DNA of 64,000 bases from Saccharospirillum alexandrii. GTDB lineage: Bacteria > Pseudomonadota > Gammaproteobacteria > Pseudomonadales > Natronospirillaceae. The notes under the pieces were generated by a model, which was not told the DNA's origin, did no database searches, and was given only the letters and a program-made list of their open reading frames with translations. The translations under genes and the position numbers were made by a program. The DNA is taken from NCBI RefSeq assembly GCF_004000275.1, contig NZ_RCIP01000002.1, forward strand, positions 620,283 through 684,282, written 5' to 3'. This document shows, piece by piece, positions 17,250-28,844 of the stretch (its first letter is position 1; each line of letters begins with the position of its first letter).

Positions 17250-18422
17250 ATGCTGACTTTGATCCGTGGCGCCCACCTTCTGGCACCGGAAGACCTGGGC
17301 ATTCAGGACGTACTGATCGCCGCTGGCTCCATCATCGCCATCGGCACAGATCTGAACCTGTCGGGCACCGTTGATATAGAGGTTATCGACGCCCGTGGCC
17401 AATACTTGACGCCCGGCCTGGTCGACACCCTCACCCACATCACCGGCGGCGGCGGCGAAGGCGGCTTTCACACCCGCACCCCGGCCATGACGTTCAGCGA
17501 CGCCATTGGCGGGGGCGTGACCACCGTAACCGGTGTTCTGGGCACAGACGCCATCTCCCGAACACTGCCCGACCTGCTCGCCAAGGCCGCCGGACTCGAA
17601 GCGGAAGGCCTCACCGTGGTATGTCACACAGGCTCATACCAGGTACCGGTGCGCACGCTGACCGGCAGCATCCAGCAAGACATCATGCTGATCGAGCGGT
17701 TTGTTGGTGTCGGCGAAGTCGCGATAGCAGACCACCGCGGCAGCCAGCCTAGCTGGCAGGAACTGGCGCGCATCGGGGCCGAGGCCCGGGTGGGCGGTTT
17801 GCTCAGTGGCAAGGCAGGGATCGTCAGCATTCACGTCGGCGAGGCCAGCGAACAGCTGTCGTTGTTGTTTGATGTCGCCAACCAGTCGAACATACCCCTA
17901 AGCCAATACTACCCAACGCACATGAATCGGTCGCCCGAATTGCTGCAAGACGGCCTGCGCTTCATCAAAGGCGGTGGCAGCATCGACTTCACCGCCAGCC
18001 ATACGCCCGAGATTCTGGACGCCGGCGAAATCAAATGCGCCCATGCCCTGAAATACGCTTTGGACCGGGGCGCCGATGAAAACCGCCTGACCTTCAGTAC
18101 CGATGGGCACGCCAGCCTGCCTCATTTCAATAAGGAAGGTATACTGGAAAGCCTGAAGGTCGGTGCCATGGATGCCATGCTGAACGAATACCGCGATGCC
18201 GTACTGGAAGAGGGCATTGACCACAGTACCGCTCTGAAAGCCGTTACTGCCAATCCGGCCCGCGTCTTGAAACTGCCCAAAAAAGGCCGACTGGCTCGCG
18301 ACTGCGACGCCGATCTGTTGTTACTGGATAAAGACACTTTGGCGCTGCGGCGCGTTATGGCCAAGGGCGACTGGTGCCTGGCCGACGGGGAAACCCTCAA
18401 AAAAGGCACGTTTGATCGTTAA
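17250..18422 (+). CDS. iadA: Isoaspartyl dipeptidase
   Basis: A 390-residue amidohydrolase-family enzyme that cleaves beta-aspartyl dipeptides formed by protein ageing. It aligns with IadA from the opening MLTLIRGAHLLAPEDLG: GGGGEGGFHTRTP follows the first metal site (DTLTHITG), GVTTVTGVLGTD is conserved, and the carbamylated-lysine and histidine metal ligands lie in VSIHVG and YPTHMNR, with the catalytic aspartate in FSTDGHAS. One point to note is that the usual first metal motif HxH appears here as DTLTHITG, one histidine. The ATG at 17250 matches the family start; a TTG 26 codons upstream is not needed. Confidence 0.92.
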   Translation: MLTLIRGAHLLAPEDLGIQDVLIAAGSIIAIGTDLNLSGTVDIEVIDARGQYLTPGLVDTLTHITGGGGEGGFHTRTPAMTFSDAIGGGVTTVTGVLGTDAISRTLPDLLAKAAGLEAEGLTVVCHTGSYQVPVRTLTGSIQQDIMLIERFVGVGEVAIADHRGSQPSWQELARIGAEARVGGLLSGKAGIVSIHVGEASEQLSLLFDVANQSNIPLSQYYPTHMNRSPELLQDGLRFIKGGGSIDFTASHTPEILDAGEIKCAHALKYALDRGADENRLTFSTDGHASLPHFNKEGILESLKVGAMDAMLNEYRDAVLEEGIDHSTALKAVTANPARVLKLPKKGRLARDCDADLLLLDKDTLALRRVMAKGDWCLADGETLKKGTFDR

Positions 18423-18484
18423 CCGACGGTTTAATCAGTAATTCTGGCTTCCCTACAACAACGCCCCACCGCGGAGAGTAACAG

Positions 18485-19444
18485 GTGACACAACGCATTG
18501 GTTTTATCTTACTGCCCGGATACTCCTCTATGGCCTACGTATCCGCCATGGAACCTTTGCTGGTGTGCAACGAACTGACCGGTGAAGACGCCTTCAGCAC
18601 CTTTACTGTGGCGCTTTCCGGCAATAAGACCTTCTCCAGTCTCGGCAACCGCATGGACACCGATTTCAACCTCGACAACGCACCGGACGCCGATGTCTGG
18701 GTCGTCGCCGGTACGTCGCCCGCCCGCCACCCAGCCACGCCGGGGCTGGATGACTTTCTGCAAGCGTTGCCCACTCGCTGTTCCCTGGGCGGGCTCGCCT
18801 CCGGCACCTACGTACTGGCCCGGTTAGGCCTGGTGAACGGCTACCGGGCCGTGGTGCACTGGCTGAGTTACGACGAGCTGCTGAAAGAGCACAAATCCAT
18901 CCTGCTGGCTTCCGAACAATTCTGCATCGACCGCGACCGGCTCACCTGCCGGGGCGGCAGCTCAAGCCTGGACATGATGCTGATGTGGATCGCCCGCAAC
19001 ATCAGCGCCGAAACCGCCGAAGCCGTGTCCCGCCATTTCGTCAACGAACGCCTCGGTATCCCATCCGACACCGTGCCGCAGCAACTGAGCGAACGCACCC
19101 GCGCCGAACAGCCCAAGCTGGCTGAAGCGCTGGAGCTGATGGATGCCAATATTGAAGAACCATTAACCACTGACGACATCGCCTTCCACGTCAAAATCAG
19201 CCGTCGCCAGCTGGAACGCCTGTTCAAAAAGCACCTGAACGCCGTGCCAAGCCGCTATTACCTGCAAATTCGACTGGAAAAAGCCCGGAACAAGCTGCTT
19301 TCCTGCTCGGAAAGCATTGCGGAGATAGGCCTGAGCTGTGGTTTCTCTTCGGGTGCCCACTTTTCCACGGCTTATCGCAACCAGTACGGTCTTACCCCAT
19401 CCGAAGACCGAAGCCTGCATCAGAAGATGTCGATTGATAAATAA
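18485..19444 (+). CDS. argR: GlxA/ArgR-type AraC family transcriptional regulator
   Basis: A 319-residue regulator with an N-terminal DJ-1/PfpI-like sensor domain (about 1-190; nucleophile-elbow region GGLASGTYVLARLGL) and a C-terminal AraC helix-turn-helix pair (about 215-312; ISRRQLERLFKKHLNAVPSRYYLQ then SESIAEIGLSCGFSSGAHFSTAYR). This is the architecture of Pseudomonas aeruginosa ArgR, the arginine-responsive activator of the aru operon, and that operon lies directly downstream, so I call it ArgR. The cysteine of true DJ-1 enzymes is replaced by serine, as expected for a sensor. Start is GTG at 18485 after GAGAGTAACAG. It sits 357 bases before aruC, with an R2 repeat element and the predicted operon promoter between. 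Confidence 0.85.
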   Translation: MTQRIGFILLPGYSSMAYVSAMEPLLVCNELTGEDAFSTFTVALSGNKTFSSLGNRMDTDFNLDNAPDADVWVVAGTSPARHPATPGLDDFLQALPTRCSLGGLASGTYVLARLGLVNGYRAVVHWLSYDELLKEHKSILLASEQFCIDRDRLTCRGGSSSLDMMLMWIARNISAETAEAVSRHFVNERLGIPSDTVPQQLSERTRAEQPKLAEALELMDANIEEPLTTDDIAFHVKISRRQLERLFKKHLNAVPSRYYLQIRLEKARNKLLSCSESIAEIGLSCGFSSGAHFSTAYRNQYGLTPSEDRSLHQKMSIDK

Positions 19445-19467
19445 TCTTGTCAGTTCAACAAAAAGAA

Positions 19468-19634
19468 TCCGAACTTCGTGGTTATTTAACCACTGAGCAT
19501 CCAAGGACAGTCGGGTGCGTTTACTGGGGGCCGTTACACCGCATGGATGCGGTCTCCGAGCTTACAGGGAGGTATTTACAGCGTGCCCCCAGTAGACGTA
19601 CCCGGCTGTCCGACAGGCACCAGAGCAGTTCGGA
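19468..19634 (+). repeat. Inverted-repeat element, copy R2
   Basis: Inner arms 19505-19531 and 19585-19611 pair over all 27 positions when G-U is allowed: 24 are Watson-Crick and the three others are G-U on the plus strand. The core holds CCGCATGGATGCGG and a second, different unit with GAGCTTACAGGGAGG. Outer 8-base arms TCCGAACT (19468) and AGTTCGGA (19627) flank it. The core reads CATGGATG on the plus strand. It lies between argR and the aruC promoter. Confidence 0.85.
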
Positions 19635-19647
19635 CGATATAACCCCG

Positions 19648-19663
19648 TGTCGCACCCCCGTAA
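19648..19663 (+). promoter_or_regulatory. Predicted ArgR half-site of the aru operon
   Basis: TGTCGC followed by eight bases and AA matches the TGTCGCN8AA half-site described for Pseudomonas aeruginosa ArgR exactly. A weaker partner ends with AA 21 bases upstream, but it coincides with the AGTTCGGA arm of repeat R2. The site falls just upstream of a TATGAT at 19685, whose -35 is poor, as at activator-dependent promoters. Confidence 0.6.
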
Positions 19664-19684
19664 CCTTTCAGCCCCGACTTTCTC

Positions 19685-19690
19685 TATGAT
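19685..19690 (+). promoter_or_regulatory. Candidate -10 box of the aru operon promoter
   Basis: TATGAT lies about 110 bases before aruC. No good TTGACA is found 17 bases upstream, where ArgR would contact RNA polymerase instead. The transcript start would be near 19697. Confidence 0.45.
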
Positions 19691-19801
19691 AGTCACCATA
19701 GCGTTCCCGCCGACCCAAACCGGTCAGCAGAGAGAACGGACCCGATAATCGGTTGCACCGCCCGACACAGAGGGCGCCAGCCTCAACCAGTGGAAATCGA
19801 G

Positions 19802-21007
19802 ATGAGCGATATTACCAGAGCACAATTTGATGACGTCATGGTCCCGAACTACGCCCCGGGCAAAATCATTCCCGTCAAGGGCAAAGGCTCGCGCGTCTGG
19901 GATCAGGACGGCCGCGAATTCATCGACTTTGCAGGCGGTATTGCCGTGAACGCCCTGGGCCACGCCCACCCTGCACTGGTAGAAGCACTGACGACACAGG
20001 GCCAGAACCTCTGGCACCTGGCCAACGTAATGACCAACGAACCGGCCATTGCCCTGGCAAAACGCCTGACCGAGCTGACCTTTGCCGACAAAGTCTTTTT
20101 TTGCAACAGCGGCGCCGAAGCGAACGAAGCCGCCCTGAAACTGGGCCGTCGTCACGCCTTCCTGAAGTATGGCCCCCAGAAAAACGAGATCATCTCCACC
20201 CTGAGCTCCTTCCATGGCCGCACCCTGTTCACCGTATCGGTCGGTGGCCAGCCCAAGTACAAGGAAGGCTTTGAGCCAACGCCGGGTGGCATCAGCCACG
20301 TACCTTACAACGACCTGGACGCCATGGCCGCTCAGATCTCCGACAATACGGCGGCCGTCATCATCGAACCGATTCAGGGTGAAGGCGGCGTTACCCCGGG
20401 CAAGAAAGAATACCTCGAAGGCGTGCGCGCTCTGTGCGACAAGCACAACGCCCTGCTGATCTTCGACGAAGTACAAAGCGGTGTTGGCCGCACCGGCGAA
20501 CTCTACGCCTACCAGAAATACGGCGTCACACCCGACATTCTGTCGACGGCCAAAGCCCTCGGTGGCGGCTTCCCGATCGGCGCCATGTTAACTACCGACG
20601 CATGTGCAGAAAGCCTGGGCATTGGCACCCACGGCTCCACCTACGGCGGCAACCCACTGGCGTGTGCGGTCTCTCTGGCGGTGATCAACGAAATCACCAA
20701 ACCAGGCGTACTCGATGCGGTTGAAACCAAATCACAGCGGTTCCGCGATGGCCTGAAAAAAATCAATGACCAGTACGGCATCTTCAAGGAAGTACGCGGC
20801 ATGGGCCTGTTGCTCGGCGCAGAGCTGACCGAAGACTGGGCTGGTCGCGCCAAGGACTTCCTCGGCGCGGCACTCGACGAAGGCCTGATGATGCTGATCG
20901 CCGGCCCGAATGTGTTGCGTTTCACGCCGTCGCTGATCATCCCGGATGCAGACATCGACGAAGGCCTGGCGCGTTTTGAAAAAGCTGTAGCCAAATTGGT
21001 TAGCTAA
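19802..21007 (+). CDS. astC: Succinylornithine/acetylornithine transaminase AruC
   Basis: A 401-residue class III PLP-dependent aminotransferase. It moves the 5-amino group of succinylornithine to 2-oxoglutarate in the arginine succinyltransferase pathway; such enzymes often also act on acetylornithine in arginine synthesis. Conserved elements: phosphate-binding [11 protein letters not shown] (from 103), [22 protein letters not shown] and the PLP lysine K251 in [10 protein letters not shown] chose ATG 19802, four codons after a GTG, because MSDITR is the more usual opening. It is first in aruC-aruF-aruG-astD-astB but is separated from aruF by 472 bases of repeat DNA, which is unusual for this operon. 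Confidence 0.93.
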   Translation: MSDITRAQFDDVMVPNYAPGKIIPVKGKGSRVWDQDGREFIDFAGGIAVNALGHAHPALVEALTTQGQNLWHLANVMTNEPAIALAKRLTELTFADKVFFCNSGAEANEAALKLGRRHAFLKYGPQKNEIISTLSSFHGRTLFTVSVGGQPKYKEGFEPTPGGISHVPYNDLDAMAAQISDNTAAVIIEPIQGEGGVTPGKKEYLEGVRALCDKHNALLIFDEVQSGVGRTGELYAYQKYGVTPDILSTAKALGGGFPIGAMLTTDACAESLGIGTHGSTYGGNPLACAVSLAVINEITKPGVLDAVETKSQRFRDGLKKINDQYGIFKEVRGMGLLLGAELTEDWAGRAKDFLGAALDEGLMMLIAGPNVLRFTPSLIIPDADIDEGLARFEKAVAKLVS

Positions 21008-21014
21008 GTAACAC

Positions 21015-21211
21015 CTCAAGTTCGGAGTTCGGGTATACGTTGGTGCCAGGAGTCCGTGTCAGGCACCGGGTGTACTGATCCGGGTGGTGCGACACATCGC
21101 TCGGCGTAAACCCTTCCATGGGGCCTAGACTGCAGCATCCCTGCTGCAGACTTCCCCGGATAGGTACACCCGGCACCTGACACTCAATTGGTTGCGAACT
21201 CCTATACTTGA
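21015..21211 (-). repeat. Inverted-repeat element, copy R3, inside the aru operon
   Basis: Arms 21056-21085 and 21154-21183 pair with interruptions; the imperfect positions include C-A and A-C (both G-U on the minus strand) and one T-G. The core, read on the minus strand, contains the stem CTGCAGC/GCTGCAG and CCCCATGGA, so orientation is reverse to transcription of the operon. Outer arms TCAAGTTCGGAGTTCG (21016) and CGAACTCCTATACTTGA (21195) are partly complementary. The outer arm starts 7 bases after the aruC stop. Confidence 0.85.
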
Positions 21212-21226
21212 GTTCGCAATGGGCTA

Positions 21227-21410
21227 GCGACGGGTGGCCGGGCTGCTTTTGCGGGGGTATCTGAGGCATGGACTAAAACGCCGGGAGCGTTTTAGCACAA
21301 GCGAAGAGAGCCCGGAGGGTGAATCCCATGGATGGGATTCATATCCCGAAGTTAAGCCTACATGGATGTATTCATGGCGACCCCGCAAGAGCAGCCCGGT
21401 CATCCGTCGC
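21227..21410 (+). repeat. Inverted-repeat element, copy R4, tandem with R3
   Basis: Arms 21227-21257 and 21380-21410 pair over 30 of 31 positions, three of them G-U on the plus strand. The core is of a second type, with CTAAAACGC/GCGTTTTAG hairpin and palindrome GAATCCCATGGATGGGATTC, shared with copy R8 but in the opposite orientation. R3 and R4 together are framed by CTCAAGTTCGGAG at 21015-21027 and CTCCGAAACTTGAG at 21438-21451, so the pair may be one composite. Confidence 0.85.
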
Positions 21411-21479
21411 GGGTTCAAGGTATAAAGCCAATTTGACCTCCGAAACTTGAGCTATAAGCCTTTAATGAGAGGATTCACC

Positions 21480-22493
21480 ATGCTCGTTGTTCGCCCGAGT
21501 AACTTCGTGGACCTGACCAGCATCGAACGATTGCTGAATGCCACCGATGCCCGCGTGACAACCCTGCCGAAAGACAGGGACAAGCTGTCGGAAAAAATCG
21601 GTCAGTCTGACGATGCCTTCAAAAGTGGCATTGATCAGGATGGTCCGGCCTCGTTTCTGTTTGTGCTGGAAGACACCGACAGCCAGACGCTGATGGGCAC
21701 GTCGGGGATTGATTCGCAAGCCGGCGGCGGTTATCCGTTTTTTAACTACCGGATGGATGCCGTGGTTCATGCATCGCATCACCTGGACGTGAGTTCCAAG
21801 GTACCGGTCTTGTTTCTGTCGCATGAGCTGACCGGCAAAACGCTGCTGCGCTCGTTCGCCATCGACCCGGACCATAAAAACTCCGATGCATTTGATTTGT
21901 TGTCTCGCGCGCGGCTGCTGTTCATGGCCTGTCTGCCCGAGCGGTTTCACCGCGAAGTGATTATCGAGATTCAGGGCATATTCGACGATAAGGGTGAGTG
22001 CCCATTCTGGGATGCCGTAGGCCGACACTTCTTTGGCATCGACTTTAATACGGCCGATTACTACTGCAGTGTGAAAAGCAAAACCTTTATGTCGGAACTG
22101 ATTCCACAGCACCCGATTTACGTACCGCTGCTGCCGGAAGTGGCGCAGGGCAATATCGGTCAGAACCATGAAGCGGCTAATCGCGCCTGCCAGTTGTTCT
22201 ATCGGGAAGGCTTCAGCAAAACCGTTTTTATCGACCCGTTCGATGGTGGCCCGGTGCTGACCGGCGAGCTGAACAACTTGTTCACGCTGAAGCAGGTGCG
22301 TCACAAAAAAGCGCGGCCAAGCGATGTGGTCGGCGGCCTGAAATACCTGATCAGCAATCGTTCACTGAGCGATTTCCGCTGCACCATTGGCACCCTGGTA
22401 GACGGCATTGGCGAGACCATTCGCATACCCGAAAACGTCGCCGAGGCCCTCAACGTCAAAGAAGGCGACCCCATCGCCTACGCGCCGCTATAA
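21480..22493 (+). CDS. aruF: Arginine N-succinyltransferase, alpha subunit AruF
   Basis: A 337-residue subunit of the enzyme that succinylates arginine from succinyl-CoA, the entry step of the AST pathway. The AstA family signatures are clear: VRPSNFVDLTSIERL at the N-terminus, RARLLFMACLPERF, AVGRHFFGIDF and IDPFDGGPVL. It is followed after 15 bases by the paralogous beta subunit, as in Pseudomonas, where AruF and AruG form a heteromer; enteric bacteria have one AstA. The ATG at 21480 follows GAGAGGA at 21466. The leader comes directly out of the R3/R4 repeat pair. Confidence 0.93.
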   Translation: MLVVRPSNFVDLTSIERLLNATDARVTTLPKDRDKLSEKIGQSDDAFKSGIDQDGPASFLFVLEDTDSQTLMGTSGIDSQAGGGYPFFNYRMDAVVHASHHLDVSSKVPVLFLSHELTGKTLLRSFAIDPDHKNSDAFDLLSRARLLFMACLPERFHREVIIEIQGIFDDKGECPFWDAVGRHFFGIDFNTADYYCSVKSKTFMSELIPQHPIYVPLLPEVAQGNIGQNHEAANRACQLFYREGFSKTVFIDPFDGGPVLTGELNNLFTLKQVRHKKARPSDVVGGLKYLISNRSLSDFRCTIGTLVDGIGETIRIPENVAEALNVKEGDPIAYAPL

Positions 22494-22508
22494 GGAAGGA
22501 ATACGACT

Positions 22509-26360
<3,852 letters not shown>

Positions 26361-26368
26361 TCCCGCAC

Positions 26369-26394
26369 GCGGGCTCAACCGAGCCCGCAATTTT
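26369..26394 (+). terminator. Terminator of the aru/ast operon
   Basis: GCGGGCTC at 26369-26376 pairs with GAGCCCGC at 26381-26388 around AACC, then AATTTT. It lies 9 bases after the astB stop codon and confirms that the operon ends without astE. Confidence 0.8.
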
Positions 26395-26535
26395 CCCCAG
26401 AGATAAACCCTGAATATCGTCAAATTGCCTTTGCATTGTTCAAAAAAAGCACTATCGTTAGTGGTAACGACTAAGGATGGTAGCCCCTGCCTGCCTGATA
26501 TTCAGTAGCGGGGGCATAGCAGAGACGAGGCTTCA

Positions 26536-27039
26536 ATGGCATCGATGAATTGGCTAGACGAAAAGACCAGAAACGGCGACGAACCCTCGAAAGCTGGTTG
26601 GCAAGTTCTGGTCGTGGATGACGAACCCGAAGTCCATGCGGTGACCCGTCTGGCCCTGCGCCGCTTTACCTTTGAAGACCGACCCCTCGTTGTCCATACA
26701 GCCTCCAGCGGTCAGGAAGCCCTGGCCATCGCCCATGAGCTGGGCGAAGAACTCGCTATGGCAATCATCGATGTGGTCATGGAAACCGACCGCGCCGGTC
26801 TCGACCTGGTCAAAGCCATTCGCGAGGAGGTCGGCAACCACCTCACCCGCCTCGTTTTGCGCACCGGCCAACCCGGCAGCGCCCCGGAAACCGATGTGGT
26901 CCGCGATTACGACATCAACGACTACAAAGAAAAAACAGAACTCACCGCCCAGAAGTTCCAGACCATGATGTACGGCGGCCTGCGCAACTACCGCGACCTA
27001 CGTTTAATGCAAGATGCTGTGTCGGCTAAGACTCATTAG
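26536..27039 (+). CDS. Stand-alone response regulator receiver protein
   Basis: A 167-residue receiver-domain protein: acidic pair in VLVVDDEPEVH (28-29), phospho-acceptor Asp79 in AIIDVVME, threonine in LVLRTGQPG and lysine 131 in NDYKEKT. The ending ELTAQKFQTMMYGGLRNYRDLRLMQ resembles the linker that, in longer proteins, leads into a DUF3369 plus HD-GYP output module; here the frame stops 13 bases before repeat R5. It could be a natural single-domain regulator or a remnant of a longer protein. No histidine kinase is adjacent. Confidence 0.82.
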   Translation: MASMNWLDEKTRNGDEPSKAGWQVLVVDDEPEVHAVTRLALRRFTFEDRPLVVHTASSGQEALAIAHELGEELAMAIIDVVMETDRAGLDLVKAIREEVGNHLTRLVLRTGQPGSAPETDVVRDYDINDYKEKTELTAQKFQTMMYGGLRNYRDLRLMQDAVSAKTH

Positions 27040-27052
27040 TGGCACGAGCACG

Positions 27053-27268
27053 TGTCATAAGTTGGAAATTCGCCGCTCAATCTACTTAGGTTTCAACCAT
27101 TCCCCAGTGCCAGCCGGACTGTCAGGTACGCCTGCTGAAGGTACGCCGTGAACCCATCCATGGGGGCTCGAAGACAGCATCCATGCTGTCTAACGACCTT
27201 CACCAGGCGTACCTAACACTTCTTGGATAATGAGCGGTTAAATAAACGCGAATTTCCAACTCATGACA
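27053..27268 (-). repeat. Nested inverted-repeat element, copy R5
   Basis: Outer arms 27053-27073 and 27248-27268 pair at 20 of 21 positions; the exception is A-C on plus, that is U-G on minus. Inner arms 27124-27142 and 27196-27214 pair at 18 of 19. The core read on the minus strand has GACAGCATGGATGCTGTC followed by CCCCATGGATGGG. It lies in the convergent gap between the receiver gene and pilU, starting 13 bases after the receiver stop. Confidence 0.88.
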
Positions 27269-27360
27269 CAACACTCAGGTTACTTTTACCAGGTAACCAA
27301 CACTTCGCGTGGAAAACTTCGATTCCTGAAGATGTAAAGCAGCGGTTAGCACCCAACCAA

Positions 27361-27473
27361 GTGCCGGCTGCCGGGTAGGCCTCTCCGGGGAAGTCTGAGG
27401 CATGGATGCCGAAGCCTAGGCCCCATGGACGGGTACACGCCGACCCCGGAGAGACCTACCCGGTGGCCGGCAC
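27361..27473 (+). repeat. Inverted-repeat element, copy R6
   Basis: Arms 27361-27390 and 27444-27473 pair over 29 of 30 positions counting two G-U on the plus strand; one C-A remains. The core has GGCATGGATGCC and CCCCATGGACGGG. The inner 23 bases of the left arm are identical to those of R9, 34 kb away. It shares the convergent gap with R5. Confidence 0.88.
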
Positions 27474-27507
27474 GCATTCCAGCCACCGAAGCAAGTACAA
27501 CCAGCGA

Positions 27508-28635
27508 TCAGTAGTCGTCTGTACCCTGAATGGAAAGCTTGGCGGCCTGGCCAGTGAGATGGCCCGGGTCGGTTTCCTGGTCCAGTTTGATCATCAGGCG
27601 CAGGTCGTTGGCGGAGTCTGCGTAGCCGAGGGCATCTTCGTAGGTGATTTCGCCGCGTGAATAGGCTCTGAACAGCGCCTGATCGAAGGTTTGCATGCCT
27701 TGCTCTGTGGACTTGGACATCAGATCCTTGAGCAGATGTACCTCGCCCTTGCGGATGTGGTCGGACACCAGCGGGGTGTTGACCAGCACTTCGATAATGG
27801 CTTTGCGGCCATTACCGTCGGGCGTTGGAATCAATTGCTGGGCGACGATGCCTTTCAGGTTCAGCGACAGGTCCATCCACAACTGGCGCTGCCGGTCGGA
27901 CGGGAAGAAGTGCATGATGCGGTCGAGCGCCTGGTTGGCGTTGTTGGCGTGCAGTGTTGCCAGACACAGGTGACCGGTTTCGGCAAACGCCATGGCGTAG
28001 TCCATGGTCTCCTTGGTCCGCACCTCACCGATCATGATCACATCCGGCGCCTGACGCAGGGTGTTTTTCAGGGCTACTTCAAAACTGTCCGTATCGAGCC
28101 CCACTTCGCGCTGGGTCACGATGCAGCCTTCGTGCTGGTGAATGAATTCGATCGGGTCTTCAATGGAAATGATGTGCCCGCGCGAATTGCGGTTCCGGTG
28201 GCCAATCATCGCCGCCAGGCTGGTCGATTTGCCCGTGCCGGTAGCGCCAACAAAGAACACCAGCCCGCGTTTGGTCATGGCCAGTTTTTTGATGATATCC
28301 GGCAAGCCTAGGTCTTCAAGGCGTGGAATCTGGGTTTCAATGCGCCGCAGTACCATGCCCGCCAGGTTACGCTGGTGAAAGGCGCTTACCCGGAAACGGC
28401 CAATGCCGCGTGCCGATATCGCGAAGTTGCATTCCTGGGTATCTGAAAACTCGATTCGCTGCTTGTCGCTCATTACCGACATCACCAGCTCGCGGGTCTT
28501 CTCGGGGCTGAGCGGGTTTTTGGTGACATGCACCACCTGGCCATTCACCTTCATGCTGGGCGGTACGCCAGCGGTAATGAACATGTCAGAGGCGCCTTTT
28601 TCGACCATCAGACGCAATAAACGATCAAATTCCAT
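27508..28635 (-). CDS. pilU: Type IV pilus retraction ATPase PilU
   Basis: A 375-residue PilT/PilB-family hexameric ATPase that assists retraction of type IV pili for twitching motility. Walker A is GATGTGKST, the Asp and His boxes are in IISIEDPIEFIHQHEGCI and LCLATLHANNANQ, Walker B is DVIMIGEVR. PilU features are the MEFDRLLRLMVEKGASDMF start and an extended C-terminus (about residues 345-375, NDLRLMIKLDQET...) compared with PilT. ATG at 28635 with AGGATT upstream was chosen over an earlier in-frame start that would run through repeat R7. It lies downstream of pilT on the same strand, separated by R7. Confidence 0.94.
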   Translation of the reverse strand: MEFDRLLRLMVEKGASDMFITAGVPPSMKVNGQVVHVTKNPLSPEKTRELVMSVMSDKQRIEFSDTQECNFAISARGIGRFRVSAFHQRNLAGMVLRRIETQIPRLEDLGLPDIIKKLAMTKRGLVFFVGATGTGKSTSLAAMIGHRNRNSRGHIISIEDPIEFIHQHEGCIVTQREVGLDTDSFEVALKNTLRQAPDVIMIGEVRTKETMDYAMAFAETGHLCLATLHANNANQALDRIMHFFPSDRQRQLWMDLSLNLKGIVAQQLIPTPDGNGRKAIIEVLVNTPLVSDHIRKGEVHLLKDLMSKSTEQGMQTFDQALFRAYSRGEITYEDALGYADSANDLRLMIKLDQETDPGHLTGQAAKLSIQGTDDY

Positions 28636-28700
28636 ACTCAATCCTGTTGTGGCTTGGCACTTATCGGGTTGGTCGGGGTGGCAGTGGTCTGCGACGGCTA

Positions 28701-28806
28701 CCGGTGACGCCTCGTCGGGGTCGGGCGGAATGCCGCCCACTCATCCATCCATGGAGCCTAGGCCGCAACATCCATGTTGCGGACTCCCCCGCCGAGGCGT
28801 CACCGG
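28701..28806 (-). repeat. Inverted-repeat element, copy R7, between pilT and pilU
   Basis: Arms 28701-28720 and 28787-28806 pair at 19 of 20 positions. The minus-strand core holds CCGCAACATGGATGTTGCGG and CTCCATGGATGG, and an extra hairpin GGGCGG/CCGCCC lies at 28723-28738. The core orientation agrees with pilT-pilU transcription. It separates the two motor genes by a folded 200-base spacer. Confidence 0.85.
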
Positions 28807-28844
28807 CATCCGCCGCTGGTCACCTGGAAACCACGAACTTTGTT

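Noticed and set aside
21008-21479. Insertion sequence in the AST operon
   Set aside because: The spacer is explained by two hairpin elements; it encodes no transposase and shows no target duplication that I could find.
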